Of a DNA stretch of 34,407 nt, positions 8,026 through 16,395 are shown piece by piece (positions within the stretch are counted from its first letter, which is position 1; every line of letters starts with the position of its first letter). A program made the position numbers and the translations under genes. The notes under the pieces were generated by a model, which was given only the letters and a program-made list of their open reading frames with translations, searched no databases and was not told where the DNA came from. The DNA comes from Candidatus Mediterraneibacter intestinavium (GTDB lineage Bacteria > Bacillota > Clostridia > Lachnospirales > Lachnospiraceae): positions 1-34,407 of the forward strand of contig DWXK01000065.1 of NCBI GenBank assembly GCA_019119205.1, read 5' to 3'.

Positions 8026-9318
8026 TCACAGCAGCAGTTCGAAGGTGTCGTAGAAATCGGGATAGGATACTTCGATGCACTTGCTGTCCAGGATCTTTGT
8101 GTTTCCTTCTGCGATCAGTGCTGCGATGCTGAACGCCATGGCGATGCGGTGGTCCAGGAGTGTGTGGATGGACGCGCCCTTGAGCGGTGTCCCTCCGGTG
8201 ATGATCATGCCGTCGTCAGTGGGGGTGACTTTACAGCCCATGGCTTTCAGGTTGTCTGTCACCGTCTCGATACGGTCGGTCTCCTTGACCTTCAGTTCTG
8301 CGGCGTCTTTTATGACGGTAGTCCCCTCTGCAGCGGCAGCCATGACCGCGATGATCGGGATCTCGTCGATCAGTGTGGGGATGATGTCCCCCTCGATCCG
8401 GATGCCGTGGAGACGGCTGGTGCGGACGAGGATGTCGGCGATCTTCTCCCCACCCTCGGTGCGCTCGTTGAGCAGTGTGATGTCTCCTCCCATATCCTCG
8501 CATACTTTGAGTATCCCGGCGCGGGTGGTATTGATGCCGACACCTTCGATCAGGATCTCGGAATCCGGTACGAGCAGTCCTGCTGCGATAAAGTAGGCAG
8601 CAGAAGAGATATCGCCGGGTACGGTGAGTTTCTGTCCGTACAGCTCTCTCCCGGGACGGATGGAAGCCGTTGCCCTGGTGCTGCCGATCTCAAAGGTGGA
8701 GCGGATATCTGCGCCGAATTCCCGGAGCATGAGTTCCGTGTGGTTTCGGGAGAGAGTGGGCTCTGTGACAGAAGTTTCTCCCTCGGCGTAGAGTCCGGCG
8801 AGAAGGAGACAGGATTTTACCTGGGCGGATGCGACAGGTGAATCGTAATGGATCCCGTGGAGTTTCCCCGGGGTGATATAGAGCGGGGCACAGCCGTTGC
8901 GCAGGATGCTGGATACATTTGCGCCCATTTGGGTGAGCGGAGCTATGATCCGCTTCATGGGTCTTGAGTTCAGGGATTCATCTCCGGAGAGCTTGGAGTC
9001 AAAGGGCTGACCTGCAAGGATGCCGGAGAGCAGCCGGGTCGTGGTGCCGCTGTTCCCCACGTCCAGGATGTGGTCAGGGGCAGAGAGCCCGTTGAGCCCT
9101 TTCCCGTGTACGATAACGGTGTCCCCCTTTTCTTTTATATCGATTCCCATGGTGCGGAAACAGCGGATCGTTGCAAGACAGTCCGCACCATTCAGAAAAT
9201 GACGGATCTCGGTAGTACCTTTCGCGATGGAGCCGAACATGACGCTCCGGTGGGAGATGGACTTATCTCCCGGTACGCTGACTTTTCCCCTTAATCCGGT
9301 GATGCTGCATAATTCCAT
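8026..9318 (-). CDS. aroA: 3-phosphoshikimate 1-carboxyvinyltransferase (EPSP synthase)
   Basis: This 430-residue enzyme transfers enolpyruvate from PEP to shikimate-3-phosphate, the sixth shikimate-pathway step and the glyphosate target. Motifs seen are VPGDKSISHR (residues 15-24), LDVGNSGTTTRLLSG, GDESLNSRPMKRI and KVKETDRI. The length is normal. AAGGACATGTTACA precedes the ATG. It lies 75 bp downstream of tyrA on the same strand, so the two are probably co-transcribed for aromatic amino acid synthesis. No clear U-tract terminator follows; the palindrome cluster at 7454-7942 lies beyond. Confidence 0.96.
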   Translation of the reverse strand: MELCSITGLRGKVSVPGDKSISHRSVMFGSIAKGTTEIRHFLNGADCLATIRCFRTMGIDIKEKGDTVIVHGKGLNGLSAPDHILDVGNSGTTTRLLSGILAGQPFDSKLSGDESLNSRPMKRIIAPLTQMGANVSSILRNGCAPLYITPGKLHGIHYDSPVASAQVKSCLLLAGLYAEGETSVTEPTLSRNHTELMLREFGADIRSTFEIGSTRATASIRPGRELYGQKLTVPGDISSAAYFIAAGLLVPDSEILIEGVGINTTRAGILKVCEDMGGDITLLNERTEGGEKIADILVRTSRLHGIRIEGDIIPTLIDEIPIIAVMAAAAEGTTVIKDAAELKVKETDRIETVTDNLKAMGCKVTPTDDGMIITGGTPLKGASIHTLLDHRIAMAFSIAALIAEGNTKILDSKCIEVSYPDFYDTFELLL

Positions 9319-9393
9319 TGTAACATGTCCTTCTTTCTCGTGTTTTTACGTGCCCCAGAGACATGCGCTTCATGCGGATATGAAACGCGGTCA

Positions 9394-10491
9394 TTATACC
9401 TCATATACGATATAATGGTATTTCTGTAACAGGGCTGTGGCCTTGGAAGAGGAAGCCTCATCATAAAACTCGATGCGGAGTACGCCTTCCTCAAACTCTC
9501 TGTTGTGTATGATGCCGATATTTTTGATATTGATGTTATTGCTGGCGAGGATGGTGGCGATGGTCGCGATCCCGCCCGCTTCGTCGATGATGTCGCAGTA
9601 CAGTGCGAACTGTTTCTTGATCGGTCCCGCAGAACTGCCCGGCATGGAATCCCGGTAGTCTTTTGAGGATTCGAACATGGAGTAGAGCGCCGGTTCATCT
9701 CCGGAGTCGACCAGGGACTTTGCATGCTCCAGAGCGTTGATATATTCTCCCAGGATGCGGGAGATGTTCTTCCCGTTCTTCAGGCAGATCTGCTGCCACA
9801 TGACAGGTGATGATGATGCGATCCTGGTGATGTCCTTAAACCCGCCCGCAGCCAGCGCTTTCATCAGTTCGTCCGCAGAGTCCGTGTCATGGACAAAATT
9901 CACAAGGGTGGAGGCGATGATGTGCGGAAGGTGGCTGATCGTCCCGGTGATATTGTCATGCTCTTTATAGTCAAGGACGATGGGAAGCGCCTTCAGGGAC
10001 GCGATGAAATCCCGGTATGCCGTTACCTTTTCCTCCGCCACTTTTTCGGTTGGGGTGAGGATATAGTAGGCATTTTCGATCAGATGCGCTTTCGCGTTGG
10101 AAAAACCACTTTTTTCCGAACCGGTCATGGGGTGTCCGCCGATAAAATTTTCCTCCATCCCGAGAGTGATGATCTCCTCATGGATGGAAGTCTTGACGCT
10201 CCCCACATCGGTGAGGATACAGTCTTCGTCCACAAGTTCCTTAAGCTGCGCCAGATAGGCGGTATTATAGGAAACCGGAGCGCACAGGAAGATGTACGAA
10301 CATCCTCTGAAGTTGTCGTCTATGGAGGAACAGGATGTGTGGATCGTCCCCTCCTGGATGGCAAGGGCAAGTGTCTCCCGGTTTTTATCAAAGGCAAGTA
10401 TCTCATAGTCCGGGTAATAACGGCGGACCGCCTTTGCGATGGAGCCTCCGATCAGCCCGAGCCCGATAAATCCTATTTTTACTGAAGCCAT
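9394..10491 (-). CDS. tyrA: Prephenate dehydrogenase with C-terminal ACT domain
   Basis: This 365-residue enzyme oxidatively decarboxylates prephenate to 4-hydroxyphenylpyruvate with NAD(P), committing flux to tyrosine. The N-terminal nucleotide-binding motif is GFIGLGLIGGSIAKA (residues 7-21), and HPMTGSEKSGF is the conserved substrate region. Residues from about 295 (FALYCDIIDEAGGIATIATI) form an ACT domain, usually a feedback sensor for tyrosine. The frame is open far upstream, but the ATG at 10491 (MASVKIGF) has AAAGGAA upstream and is where homologues begin. It is first gene of the tyrA-aroA unit. Confidence 0.95.
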   Translation of the reverse strand: MASVKIGFIGLGLIGGSIAKAVRRYYPDYEILAFDKNRETLALAIQEGTIHTSCSSIDDNFRGCSYIFLCAPVSYNTAYLAQLKELVDEDCILTDVGSVKTSIHEEIITLGMEENFIGGHPMTGSEKSGFSNAKAHLIENAYYILTPTEKVAEEKVTAYRDFIASLKALPIVLDYKEHDNITGTISHLPHIIASTLVNFVHDTDSADELMKALAAGGFKDITRIASSSPVMWQQICLKNGKNISRILGEYINALEHAKSLVDSGDEPALYSMFESSKDYRDSMPGSSAGPIKKQFALYCDIIDEAGGIATIATILASNNINIKNIGIIHNREFEEGVLRIEFYDEASSSKATALLQKYHYIVYEV

Positions 10492-10526
10492 AGCTGAATT
10501 CCTTTCACTGTCATAATGTCCGTATA

Positions 10527-10590
10527 GCGCCGCGGACCTCCTCGGGCACGGCTGCCCGGGGTGAGACTGCTGTGTGGGCAGATGCGGCGC
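10527..10590 (-). promoter_or_regulatory. Structured leader upstream of tyrA
   Basis: The reverse-strand leader can fold with an outer GCGCCGC / GCGGCGC stem (10584-10590 with 10527-10533) enclosing a 6-bp CGGGCA / TGCCCG hairpin with a 4-base loop. It lies between the predicted transcription start near 10594 and the tyrA ribosome binding site. No terminator or clear T-box consensus was found. A regulatory role is only suggested. Confidence 0.4.
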
Positions 10591-10600
10591 ACACAGAGAT

Positions 10601-10629
10601 ATTTTAACACTTTGCACTGTAAAAGTAAA
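10601..10629 (-). promoter_or_regulatory. Promoter of tyrA-aroA
   Basis: Reverse-strand -35 TTTACT (10624-10629), 17-bp spacer, -10 TAAAAT (10601-10606). It leaves a leader of about 100 bases before tyrA. Confidence 0.6.
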
Positions 10630-10663
10630 CAACTTCTGGATATGTGAAAAATGAATAAAATAG

Positions 10664-10692
10664 TTGTATTTATCGAGAAGTTTTAGTACAAT
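10664..10692 (+). promoter_or_regulatory. Promoter of the EF-G-like gene
   Basis: -35 TTGTAT (10664-10669), 17-bp spacer, -10 TACAAT (10687-10692). It leaves a leader of about 110 bases before the start codon. Confidence 0.6.
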
Positions 10693-10809
10693 ATATCCAT
10701 AGCGTGCATATCCGTGAAAGATCATGATCCACACCTGGTCCGGAAAAGAGGCGTGAACTATGATAATGAAGAGAGAATATGCACAATAACTATACAAGGA
10801 GGCAGCAGC

Positions 10810-12885
10810 ATGAAGGTTTACAGAACAGACGAAATTAGGAACGTGGTCCTGCTCGGACACGGCGGAAGCGGCAAGACGAGTCTTGTCGAGGCGATGCTGT
10901 ATGTATCAGGGGCTACAAACCGTATGGGGAAAGTCTCAGAGTCCAATACGGTGAGCGATTTTGATAAAGAGGAGCAGAAACGCGGATTTTCGATCAGCAC
11001 GAGCCTGATCCCAATCGAGTGGGAGAAAGCGAAGATCAATATACTGGATACACCGGGTTATTTTGATTTTGTCGGAGAAGTGGAAGAAGCAGTGAGCGCG
11101 GCGGACGCGGCGGTCATCGTAGTGTCCGGAAAAGCAGGCGTGCAGGTGGGAACAGAGAAGGCATGGGAACTCTGTGACAAATACAATCTTCCGAGAATGG
11201 TATATGTGACAGAGATGGACGTAGACGATGCAAGTTTCCGTCAGGTGGTCGAGGATCTGACAGCGAGATACGGAAAGAAGATCGCGCCTCATTTCCAGCC
11301 GATCCGTGAAAATGAAAAACTGGTCGGGTATATCAACGTCATCAAGAATGCAGGGCGCAGATATACAGGGATCGGCCAGAGAGAAGAGTGCGAGATCCCG
11401 GATTACTGTAAACCGAACCTGGAGATCCTGAGGGATTCTCTTATGGAAGCTGTGGCAGAGACCAGCGAGGAATTTATGGAGCGTTACTTCAACGGTGAGG
11501 AGTTCTCCATCGAAGAGATCCGCGCTGCGATGCGTACCGAGGTTATGGACGGGGATATCGTCCCGGTGGCGATGGGATCCAATATCCAGGCACAGGGCGT
11601 TGCAAACCTCCTGTCTGATATCGTGAGATTCTTCCCGAGCCCGGACAAGAGGACCTGCGCGGGGATCAACCGCACGACGAATGACATCTTTGAGGCAAAC
11701 TACGAGTTCTCAAAGGCAAAGAGCGCTTATGTGTTCAAGACCATGGTGGATCCGTTCATCGGAAAATATTCCTTTGTCAAAGTATGCTCAGGCGTTCTTA
11801 AAGGTGACGACGTTCTTTATAACGCGGATACAGAATCCGAGGAAAAACCGGGCAAGCTGTATACCATGTGCGGAAACAAACCGTCAGAGGTCTCTGAACT
11901 GTTCGCGGGAGATATCGGCGCCATCGCAAAACTTGCCAATACCCGTACAGGAGATACGCTGTCCACAAAAGCGACCCAGGTCAGCTATGCAAAGACAGAC
12001 TATTCTGTTCCGTATACATATATGAAGTATACTGTAAATAAGAAAGGCGACGAGGATAAGGTGTCTCAGGCACTCTCAAGGATGACTGCGGAGGATGTGA
12101 CACTGAAAGTCGTAAATGACAGCGAGAACAGGCAGACGCTCCTGTATGGTATGGGAGATCAGCATCTCGAGATCACAGCGAGCAAGCTGGCGGCAAGATA
12201 TAAGGTAGAGATCACGCTGAGTACACCGAAGGTTGCATTCCGCGAGACGATCCGCAAGAACTCCGATGTGGATATGAAATATAAGAAACAGACCGGCGGG
12301 CATGGACAGTACGGACATGTCAAGATGAAATTTGAGCCGTCGGGAGACCTTGAGACTCCTTATATATTTGAGGAGTGCGTTGTGGGCGGCGCGGTTCCGA
12401 AGAACTACTTCCCGGCAGTGGAAAAAGGACTTCAGGAATCAGTTGTGAAAGGACCTCTTGCGGGATATCCGGTAGTCGGCGTGAAGGCGACGCTGTATGA
12501 CGGATCCTACCATCCGGTAGATTCCTCAGAGATGGCGTTCAAGACGGCGACAAGCCAGGCGTTCAAGAAAGGCTTCATGGAAGCTTCTCCGGTACTCCTT
12601 GAGCCCATTGCTTCTCTCAAAGTCACGGTTCCGGACGACTACACCGGAGATGTCATGGGAGACCTCAACAAGAGACGCGGACGCGTGCTCGGCATGAACC
12701 CGATCGCTGGCGGAAAACAGGTGATCGAGGCAGATATCCCGATGACCGGTCTCTTCGGATACTGTACGACCCTGCGCTCCATGACAGGCGGACGCGGTAC
12801 CTATGAGTATACATTTGCACGCTATGAGCAGGCTCCGTCCGATGTCCAGGAGAAGGAGATTGCTGCGAGAGCGGAGGATAATTAG
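10810..12885 (+). CDS. Elongation factor G-like translational GTPase (EF-G paralogue)
   Basis: This 691-residue protein has the full EF-G length and domain order: G domain, domain II, III, IV (the KKQTGGHGQYGHVKMKFEP segment) and V. The P-loop is GHGGSGKT (16-23), not the AHIDAGKT of housekeeping EF-G, and switch I contains KRGFSIST in place of RGITI. G3 is DTPG (80-83). The G4 motif, normally NKxD for guanine recognition, reads TEMD at 134-137. This places it among EF-G-like paralogues rather than fusA itself; its cellular role is not settled. The start chosen has AGGAGG 7 bases upstream; an upstream in-frame start at 10714 lacks one. The stop lies inside the left arm of palindrome R1 copy B. 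Confidence 0.9.
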   Translation: MKVYRTDEIRNVVLLGHGGSGKTSLVEAMLYVSGATNRMGKVSESNTVSDFDKEEQKRGFSISTSLIPIEWEKAKINILDTPGYFDFVGEVEEAVSAADAAVIVVSGKAGVQVGTEKAWELCDKYNLPRMVYVTEMDVDDASFRQVVEDLTARYGKKIAPHFQPIRENEKLVGYINVIKNAGRRYTGIGQREECEIPDYCKPNLEILRDSLMEAVAETSEEFMERYFNGEEFSIEEIRAAMRTEVMDGDIVPVAMGSNIQAQGVANLLSDIVRFFPSPDKRTCAGINRTTNDIFEANYEFSKAKSAYVFKTMVDPFIGKYSFVKVCSGVLKGDDVLYNADTESEEKPGKLYTMCGNKPSEVSELFAGDIGAIAKLANTRTGDTLSTKATQVSYAKTDYSVPYTYMKYTVNKKGDEDKVSQALSRMTAEDVTLKVVNDSENRQTLLYGMGDQHLEITASKLAARYKVEITLSTPKVAFRETIRKNSDVDMKYKKQTGGHGQYGHVKMKFEPSGDLETPYIFEECVVGGAVPKNYFPAVEKGLQESVVKGPLAGYPVVGVKATLYDGSYHPVDSSEMAFKTATSQAFKKGFMEASPVLLEPIASLKVTVPDDYTGDVMGDLNKRRGRVLGMNPIAGGKQVIEADIPMTGLFGYCTTLRSMTGGRGTYEYTFARYEQAPSDVQEKEIAARAEDN

Positions 12886-13080
12886 AATATTGGGGGAGCG
12901 GTGGGGACGTCCGCCGGATATATGTACTGATCTCAGGCGCGCTTTCGCTTGGAGAACAGCGCAGCGGACACGTAAGAGCGCAAAGGACGCGCTCTAAGTG
13001 CCGGCGCTGTTCTACAGCCTTCGATCAGCACATACATCCGGCTGGGCCAACCCCACTCCCCGGCAATTTCTGGAATTATA
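12878..13080. repeat. Palindromic element R1, copy B
   Basis: A nested imperfect palindrome of about 203 bp. The outermost arms contain ATAATT and G-rich/C-rich tracts (12891-12905 with 13051-13062). Middle arms 12913-12932 pair with 13023-13042 (two mismatches). Inner arms are GAACAGCGC (12954-12962) and GCGCTGTTC (13004-13012), and the tip is AGAGCGC / GCGCTCT with loop AAAGGAC. Bases 12961-13005 match copy A exactly. The left arm includes the stop codon of the EF-G-like gene. Confidence 0.85.
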
Positions 13081-13085
13081 AAGTA

Positions 13086-13158
13086 GAAGAAGCGGGAGGG
13101 TTTCTGACTGCACAGAGTAAAAACTGATGCAGGAAGAAGCCCTCCCGCTTCTTCCTGC
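13086..13158 (+). repeat. Mutually exclusive hairpins
   Basis: The segment 13140-13158 can pair in two ways. CCCTCCCGCTTCTTC pairs perfectly over 15 bp with 13086-13100, or CTTCTTCCTGC (13148-13158) pairs over 11 bp with GCAGGAAGAAG (13129-13139), leaving an 8-base loop. This is attenuator-like geometry, but no U-tract follows. Confidence 0.55.
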
Positions 13159-13170
13159 ACTTACTTATTC

Positions 13171-13193
13171 CCGGGGAACCATAGGTTCCCCGG
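13171..13193. repeat. Perfect 10-bp GC-rich hairpin
   Basis: CCGGGGAACC, 3-base loop, GGTTCCCCGG. Neither strand shows a convincing U-tract, although AAAAA follows on the plus strand. It is part of the palindrome cluster downstream of the EF-G-like gene. Confidence 0.55.
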
Positions 13194-13225
13194 AAAAACC
13201 TTCCGTCCTGAGGGCCTTCCCTGCC

Positions 13226-13259
13226 CCCAGGGAGCAGCGCCCAAAGGGCGCGACCTCCC
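13226..13259 (-). repeat. Short palindrome R2, copy B (inverted)
   Basis: On the reverse strand it reads GGGAGGTCGCGCCC, TTT, GGGCGCTGCTCCCTGGG, matching the R2 units at 7651-7686 and 27815-27849. The loop triplet varies among copies (GGA, TTT, GGT) while the stem is kept. Confidence 0.75.
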
Positions 13260-13331
13260 GAACGTCCCCAAAATCTGTCCGGGTGAGGGAGAAAACTTCC
13301 CGGGCATCCCTGCCGGTCACGGATCCTTCAG

Positions 13332-13377
13332 CGCCGGGGATACATCCCCCTCCGGCGGAAACATATCATCCCCGGCG
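13332..13377. repeat. Inverted repeat in GC-rich intergenic DNA
   Basis: CGCCGGGGAT (13332-13341) and ATCCCCGGCG (13368-13377) pair perfectly over 10 bp around 26 bases. I see no gene in 13081-13464; the one long open frame there runs through these palindromes. Confidence 0.45.
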
Positions 13378-13464
13378 AACACACATCCAAAGCCGGCACA
13401 TCCCCCGGAAAAACCGCCCCTTATCCCGCCGGATTTCCCCAGTGTAAAGAAAACGCTAAGATTA

Positions 13465-13493
13465 TTGTACTTTAGAATCAAAGGTGCTATAAT
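13465..13493 (+). promoter_or_regulatory. Promoter of the trk operon
   Basis: -35 TTGTAC (13465-13470), 17-bp spacer, -10 TATAAT (13488-13493, perfect consensus), about 58 bp ahead of trkA. Confidence 0.7.
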
Positions 13494-13550
13494 TGCTCTG
13501 CTGCGTATGCAGGAGGATTTTCAATAATATTCTTACAGAGGGAAAAGAAA

Positions 13551-14909
13551 ATGAAAATTGTGATTATCGGAGACGGAAAAGTGGGGTATAAACTGGCAAA
13601 ACAGCTTTCCGTCGAGAACTATGATGTTGTGATGATAGACAACAATGAAAAAAAGATGCGTTTTGCCGTAGACCGGCTTGACATCGCCTGTGTAACAGGA
13701 GATGGAGTCAGCGCGGATGTGCAGAAGGAGGCGGATGTGCCTCATGCGGATCTGGTGATTGCATGTACATCGGCGGACGAGTGCAATATGCTGAGTTGTC
13801 TGATCGCGAAGAGGCTTGGAGCAAAACATACGATCGCACGTGTCAGAAATCCGGTCTATTTCCATCAGATCGGACTCCTCAAAGAGGACCTTCATCTGAG
13901 CATGGCGGTCAATCCGGAACTCATTGTAGCGGATGAGATCAGCAGGCTCCTGCTGTTCCCGGATGCGAGCAAGGTTGAGACGTTTGTAAAGGGAAGGGTA
14001 GAGCTGATCGAATTCCCGATCCCGAAAGAAAGCCGGCTTGTCGGTATGTCTCTTGCAGAAATGTATAACAGATTCCAGATCAAGATTCTTGTCTGTGCAG
14101 TGGAAAATTGTGATCATGTTATTATACCGGACGGAGATTATGTGATTCGCGAGGGAGATAAACTACATATTGCGGCTTCGCACAAAGAGGTGGAACAGTT
14201 TTTTAAAGTTCTTGGAAAGCACAGAGAAAAGATAAGGAAAGTCATTATCTGCGGAGGCGGAAGAGTAGCGTATTATCTTTCTGTCCAGCTTTGTTCTATT
14301 GGAATGCAGGTCAAGATCATAGAGCGGGATGAAGCGAGATGCGAGGATCTGTGTGAACTTCTCCCGAAAGCCACGATCATAAACGGCGATGCGACAGATC
14401 ACGATCTTCTTATTGAGGAAGGGATCGAGGATGCGGATGCTTTTGTTGCCCTGACAGGGATGGATGAGGAAAATATCATCACCGCACTGTTCGCAAAAAG
14501 CCAGGGGATCGATAAGATCATAGCAAAAGTCAATGAGGACAGGCGGGCGCGCATGGTGGAAGAGTTTGGGATCGACAGTATCGTGTCGGCAAAAACTGCT
14601 ACGGCAGATGCGATCCTGAGTTATGTAAGAGCAAGAAAGAACTCTCAGGCAAGCGCCAATATCGAGACGATGTATCAGCTCGTAGATGAGCAGGTGGAGG
14701 CTCTGGAATTTATCATCAAGTCGGAGACGCGCTATACAGGGATCCCGCTCAAGGACCTGTCGCTGAAGTCAAACAACCTGATCGCATGTATCGCGAGAAA
14801 GCGCCAGATCATCATCCCTGGCGGAGATGACCATATGGAGGCTGGTGACAGCGTGATCGTAGTCACGATGGAAAAAGGAATTGAAGATATAGAAGACATA
14901 CTGATGTAG
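13551..14909 (+). CDS. trkA: Trk system potassium transport regulatory subunit TrkA
   Basis: This 452-residue cytoplasmic subunit gates the TrkH potassium channel in response to nucleotides. It is a tandem of two RCK units. The first has the Rossmann motif IIGDGKVGYKLA (residues 5-16), and the second begins near KVIICGGGRVAYYLS (about residue 226). Each is followed by a TrkA-C region, for example LIEFPIPKESRLVGMSLAEM and LEFIIKSETRYTGIPLKDLS. The length is normal for a full double-RCK TrkA. It is separated from trkH by 10 bp. Confidence 0.94.
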   Translation: MKIVIIGDGKVGYKLAKQLSVENYDVVMIDNNEKKMRFAVDRLDIACVTGDGVSADVQKEADVPHADLVIACTSADECNMLSCLIAKRLGAKHTIARVRNPVYFHQIGLLKEDLHLSMAVNPELIVADEISRLLLFPDASKVETFVKGRVELIEFPIPKESRLVGMSLAEMYNRFQIKILVCAVENCDHVIIPDGDYVIREGDKLHIAASHKEVEQFFKVLGKHREKIRKVIICGGGRVAYYLSVQLCSIGMQVKIIERDEARCEDLCELLPKATIINGDATDHDLLIEEGIEDADAFVALTGMDEENIITALFAKSQGIDKIIAKVNEDRRARMVEEFGIDSIVSAKTATADAILSYVRARKNSQASANIETMYQLVDEQVEALEFIIKSETRYTGIPLKDLSLKSNNLIACIARKRQIIIPGGDDHMEAGDSVIVVTMEKGIEDIEDILM

Positions 14910-14919
14910 GTGCAGAAAA

Positions 14920-16365
14920 ATGAATAAGAGAATGATAGTCTATATACTGGGAAAGATGCTGGGAGTCGAGGGTGCCGTCCTTCTGATCCCTGCTCTGGTA
15001 TCGCTCATTTACGGGGAGAAGACAGGAGCTGCGTTTGTCATCGTCGGAGCGGTGCTGGGAGTCATCTTCCTGATCTTCGGCAGAAAACGCCCGAAGAATA
15101 CCAGGATCTACGGCAAGGAAGGTTTTGTCATCGTAGGGCTTGCCTGGATCCTGTGGTCCCTGTTCGGGGCGCTTCCTTTTTATATCACGGGATGCATCCC
15201 CAGTTACATCGATGCGTTCTTTGAGACGGTCTCCGGGTTTACCACAACGGGGTCAACGATCCTTCAGGAGATTGAGAGCCTTCCGATGGGGATCAATTTC
15301 TGGAGATGTCTCACCCATTGGATCGGAGGTATGGGAGTGCTCGTCTTTGTCATGATGATCACCTCCCTTGACGATGAGAATTCCATGCCCCTTATGAGGG
15401 CTGAGATGCCGGGACCGGAGGCGGATAAGCTGGTTCCAAAGGCAAGGCAGACGGCAAAGATCCTCTACGGGATGTACTTTGCCCTGACGGCAGTGGAAGT
15501 GATCCTTCTTATGTTCGGAGGGATGAACCTGTACGATGCTCTGGTTCATTCGTTCAGTACTGCCGGAACAGGAGGGTTCTCCAACAGGAACGCCAGCGTC
15601 AGCTTCTATGACAGCGCATATATCGACGGCGTGATCACGATCTTTATGATTCTGTTCGGAGTGAATTTCAACCTGTATTTCCTGCTCCTCTTAAAGGACT
15701 GGAAGAGCGTGTTGAAAAACGAAGAGCTTCGTGCCTATCTGGGAGTGATCGCGGCTGCTATCGCAGTGATCACGGTAAATATCCTGAACATCTATGGAAA
15801 TGTACTCCATGCATTCCGTTATGCGTCGTTCCAGGTCGCATCGGTCATCACGACGACCGGATTTTATACGGCGGATTACGAACTCTGGCCGGAACTTTCG
15901 AAAGCGGTCCTTCTGTCGATCATGTTCATTGGGGCATGCGCCGGATCTACCGGAGGCGGTATCAAAGTGTGCAGGTTTGTGGTACTTTGTAAATCCATCC
16001 GCCAGGAGATCCGGAAGATCCTTCATCCGAATGCAGTGACAGTGATCAAGCTGAACGGGAAAAGAGTGGGCGCAGAAACGCTCCGCGGGATCAACGTATA
16101 TTTTGCGGCGTATGTATTCATACTGGTCGCTTCCGTGATCATCGTTTCCATAGATAATTTTGATTTTGCTACATCATTCAGCGGCGTTCTGACAACAATA
16201 AATAACGTGGGACCGGGAATCTCGAAAGTAGGACCGGTGGAGAACTTCCATATGTTCTCACCTCTGTCAAAGATCGTTTTCAGTTTTGACATGCTGGTGG
16301 GGCGTCTTGAGATCATCCCGTACCTTCTGATGTTCTCGCCGGATCTGTGGCGCAGGAGATTCTGA
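14920..16365 (+). CDS. trkH: Trk potassium uptake protein TrkH
   Basis: This 481-residue membrane channel subunit has four repeated M1-P-M2 units. Filter-like pore segments are visible as SGFTTTGSTI, STAGTGGFSN, ITTTGFYTAD and INNVGPGISK, and the conserved GACAGSTGGGIKVCR segment is present. The ending LEIIPYLLMFSPDLWRRRF is typical. The start is preceded by TAGGTGCAGAAAA. With trkA it forms a K+ uptake system used for turgor and pH control. Confidence 0.95.
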   Translation: MNKRMIVYILGKMLGVEGAVLLIPALVSLIYGEKTGAAFVIVGAVLGVIFLIFGRKRPKNTRIYGKEGFVIVGLAWILWSLFGALPFYITGCIPSYIDAFFETVSGFTTTGSTILQEIESLPMGINFWRCLTHWIGGMGVLVFVMMITSLDDENSMPLMRAEMPGPEADKLVPKARQTAKILYGMYFALTAVEVILLMFGGMNLYDALVHSFSTAGTGGFSNRNASVSFYDSAYIDGVITIFMILFGVNFNLYFLLLLKDWKSVLKNEELRAYLGVIAAAIAVITVNILNIYGNVLHAFRYASFQVASVITTTGFYTADYELWPELSKAVLLSIMFIGACAGSTGGGIKVCRFVVLCKSIRQEIRKILHPNAVTVIKLNGKRVGAETLRGINVYFAAYVFILVASVIIVSIDNFDFATSFSGVLTTINNVGPGISKVGPVENFHMFSPLSKIVFSFDMLVGRLEIIPYLLMFSPDLWRRRF

Positions 16366-16395
16366 CACGGTATCCTGCAAAGAAAGGAAAAGTGA

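Noticed and set aside
8075-8841. Long plus-strand frames opposite aroA
   Set aside because: They are shadows of the GC-rich aroA coding sequence; the product on the minus strand is a clear EPSP synthase.
10527-10590. T-box riboswitch upstream of tyrA
   Set aside because: A GAGGAGGTCCGCGG stretch loosely recalls the T-box sequence, but the GGUGGNACC core, the specifier stem and a terminator are missing.
10810-12885. Ribosomal protection protein (TetM-like)
   Set aside because: The G-domain and domain IV segments look like EF-G paralogues and not TetM, and no resistance context is present.
13127-13447. 106-residue plus-strand open frame
   Set aside because: It runs through stacked palindromes and has a Pro/Arg-rich composition with no ribosome binding site.
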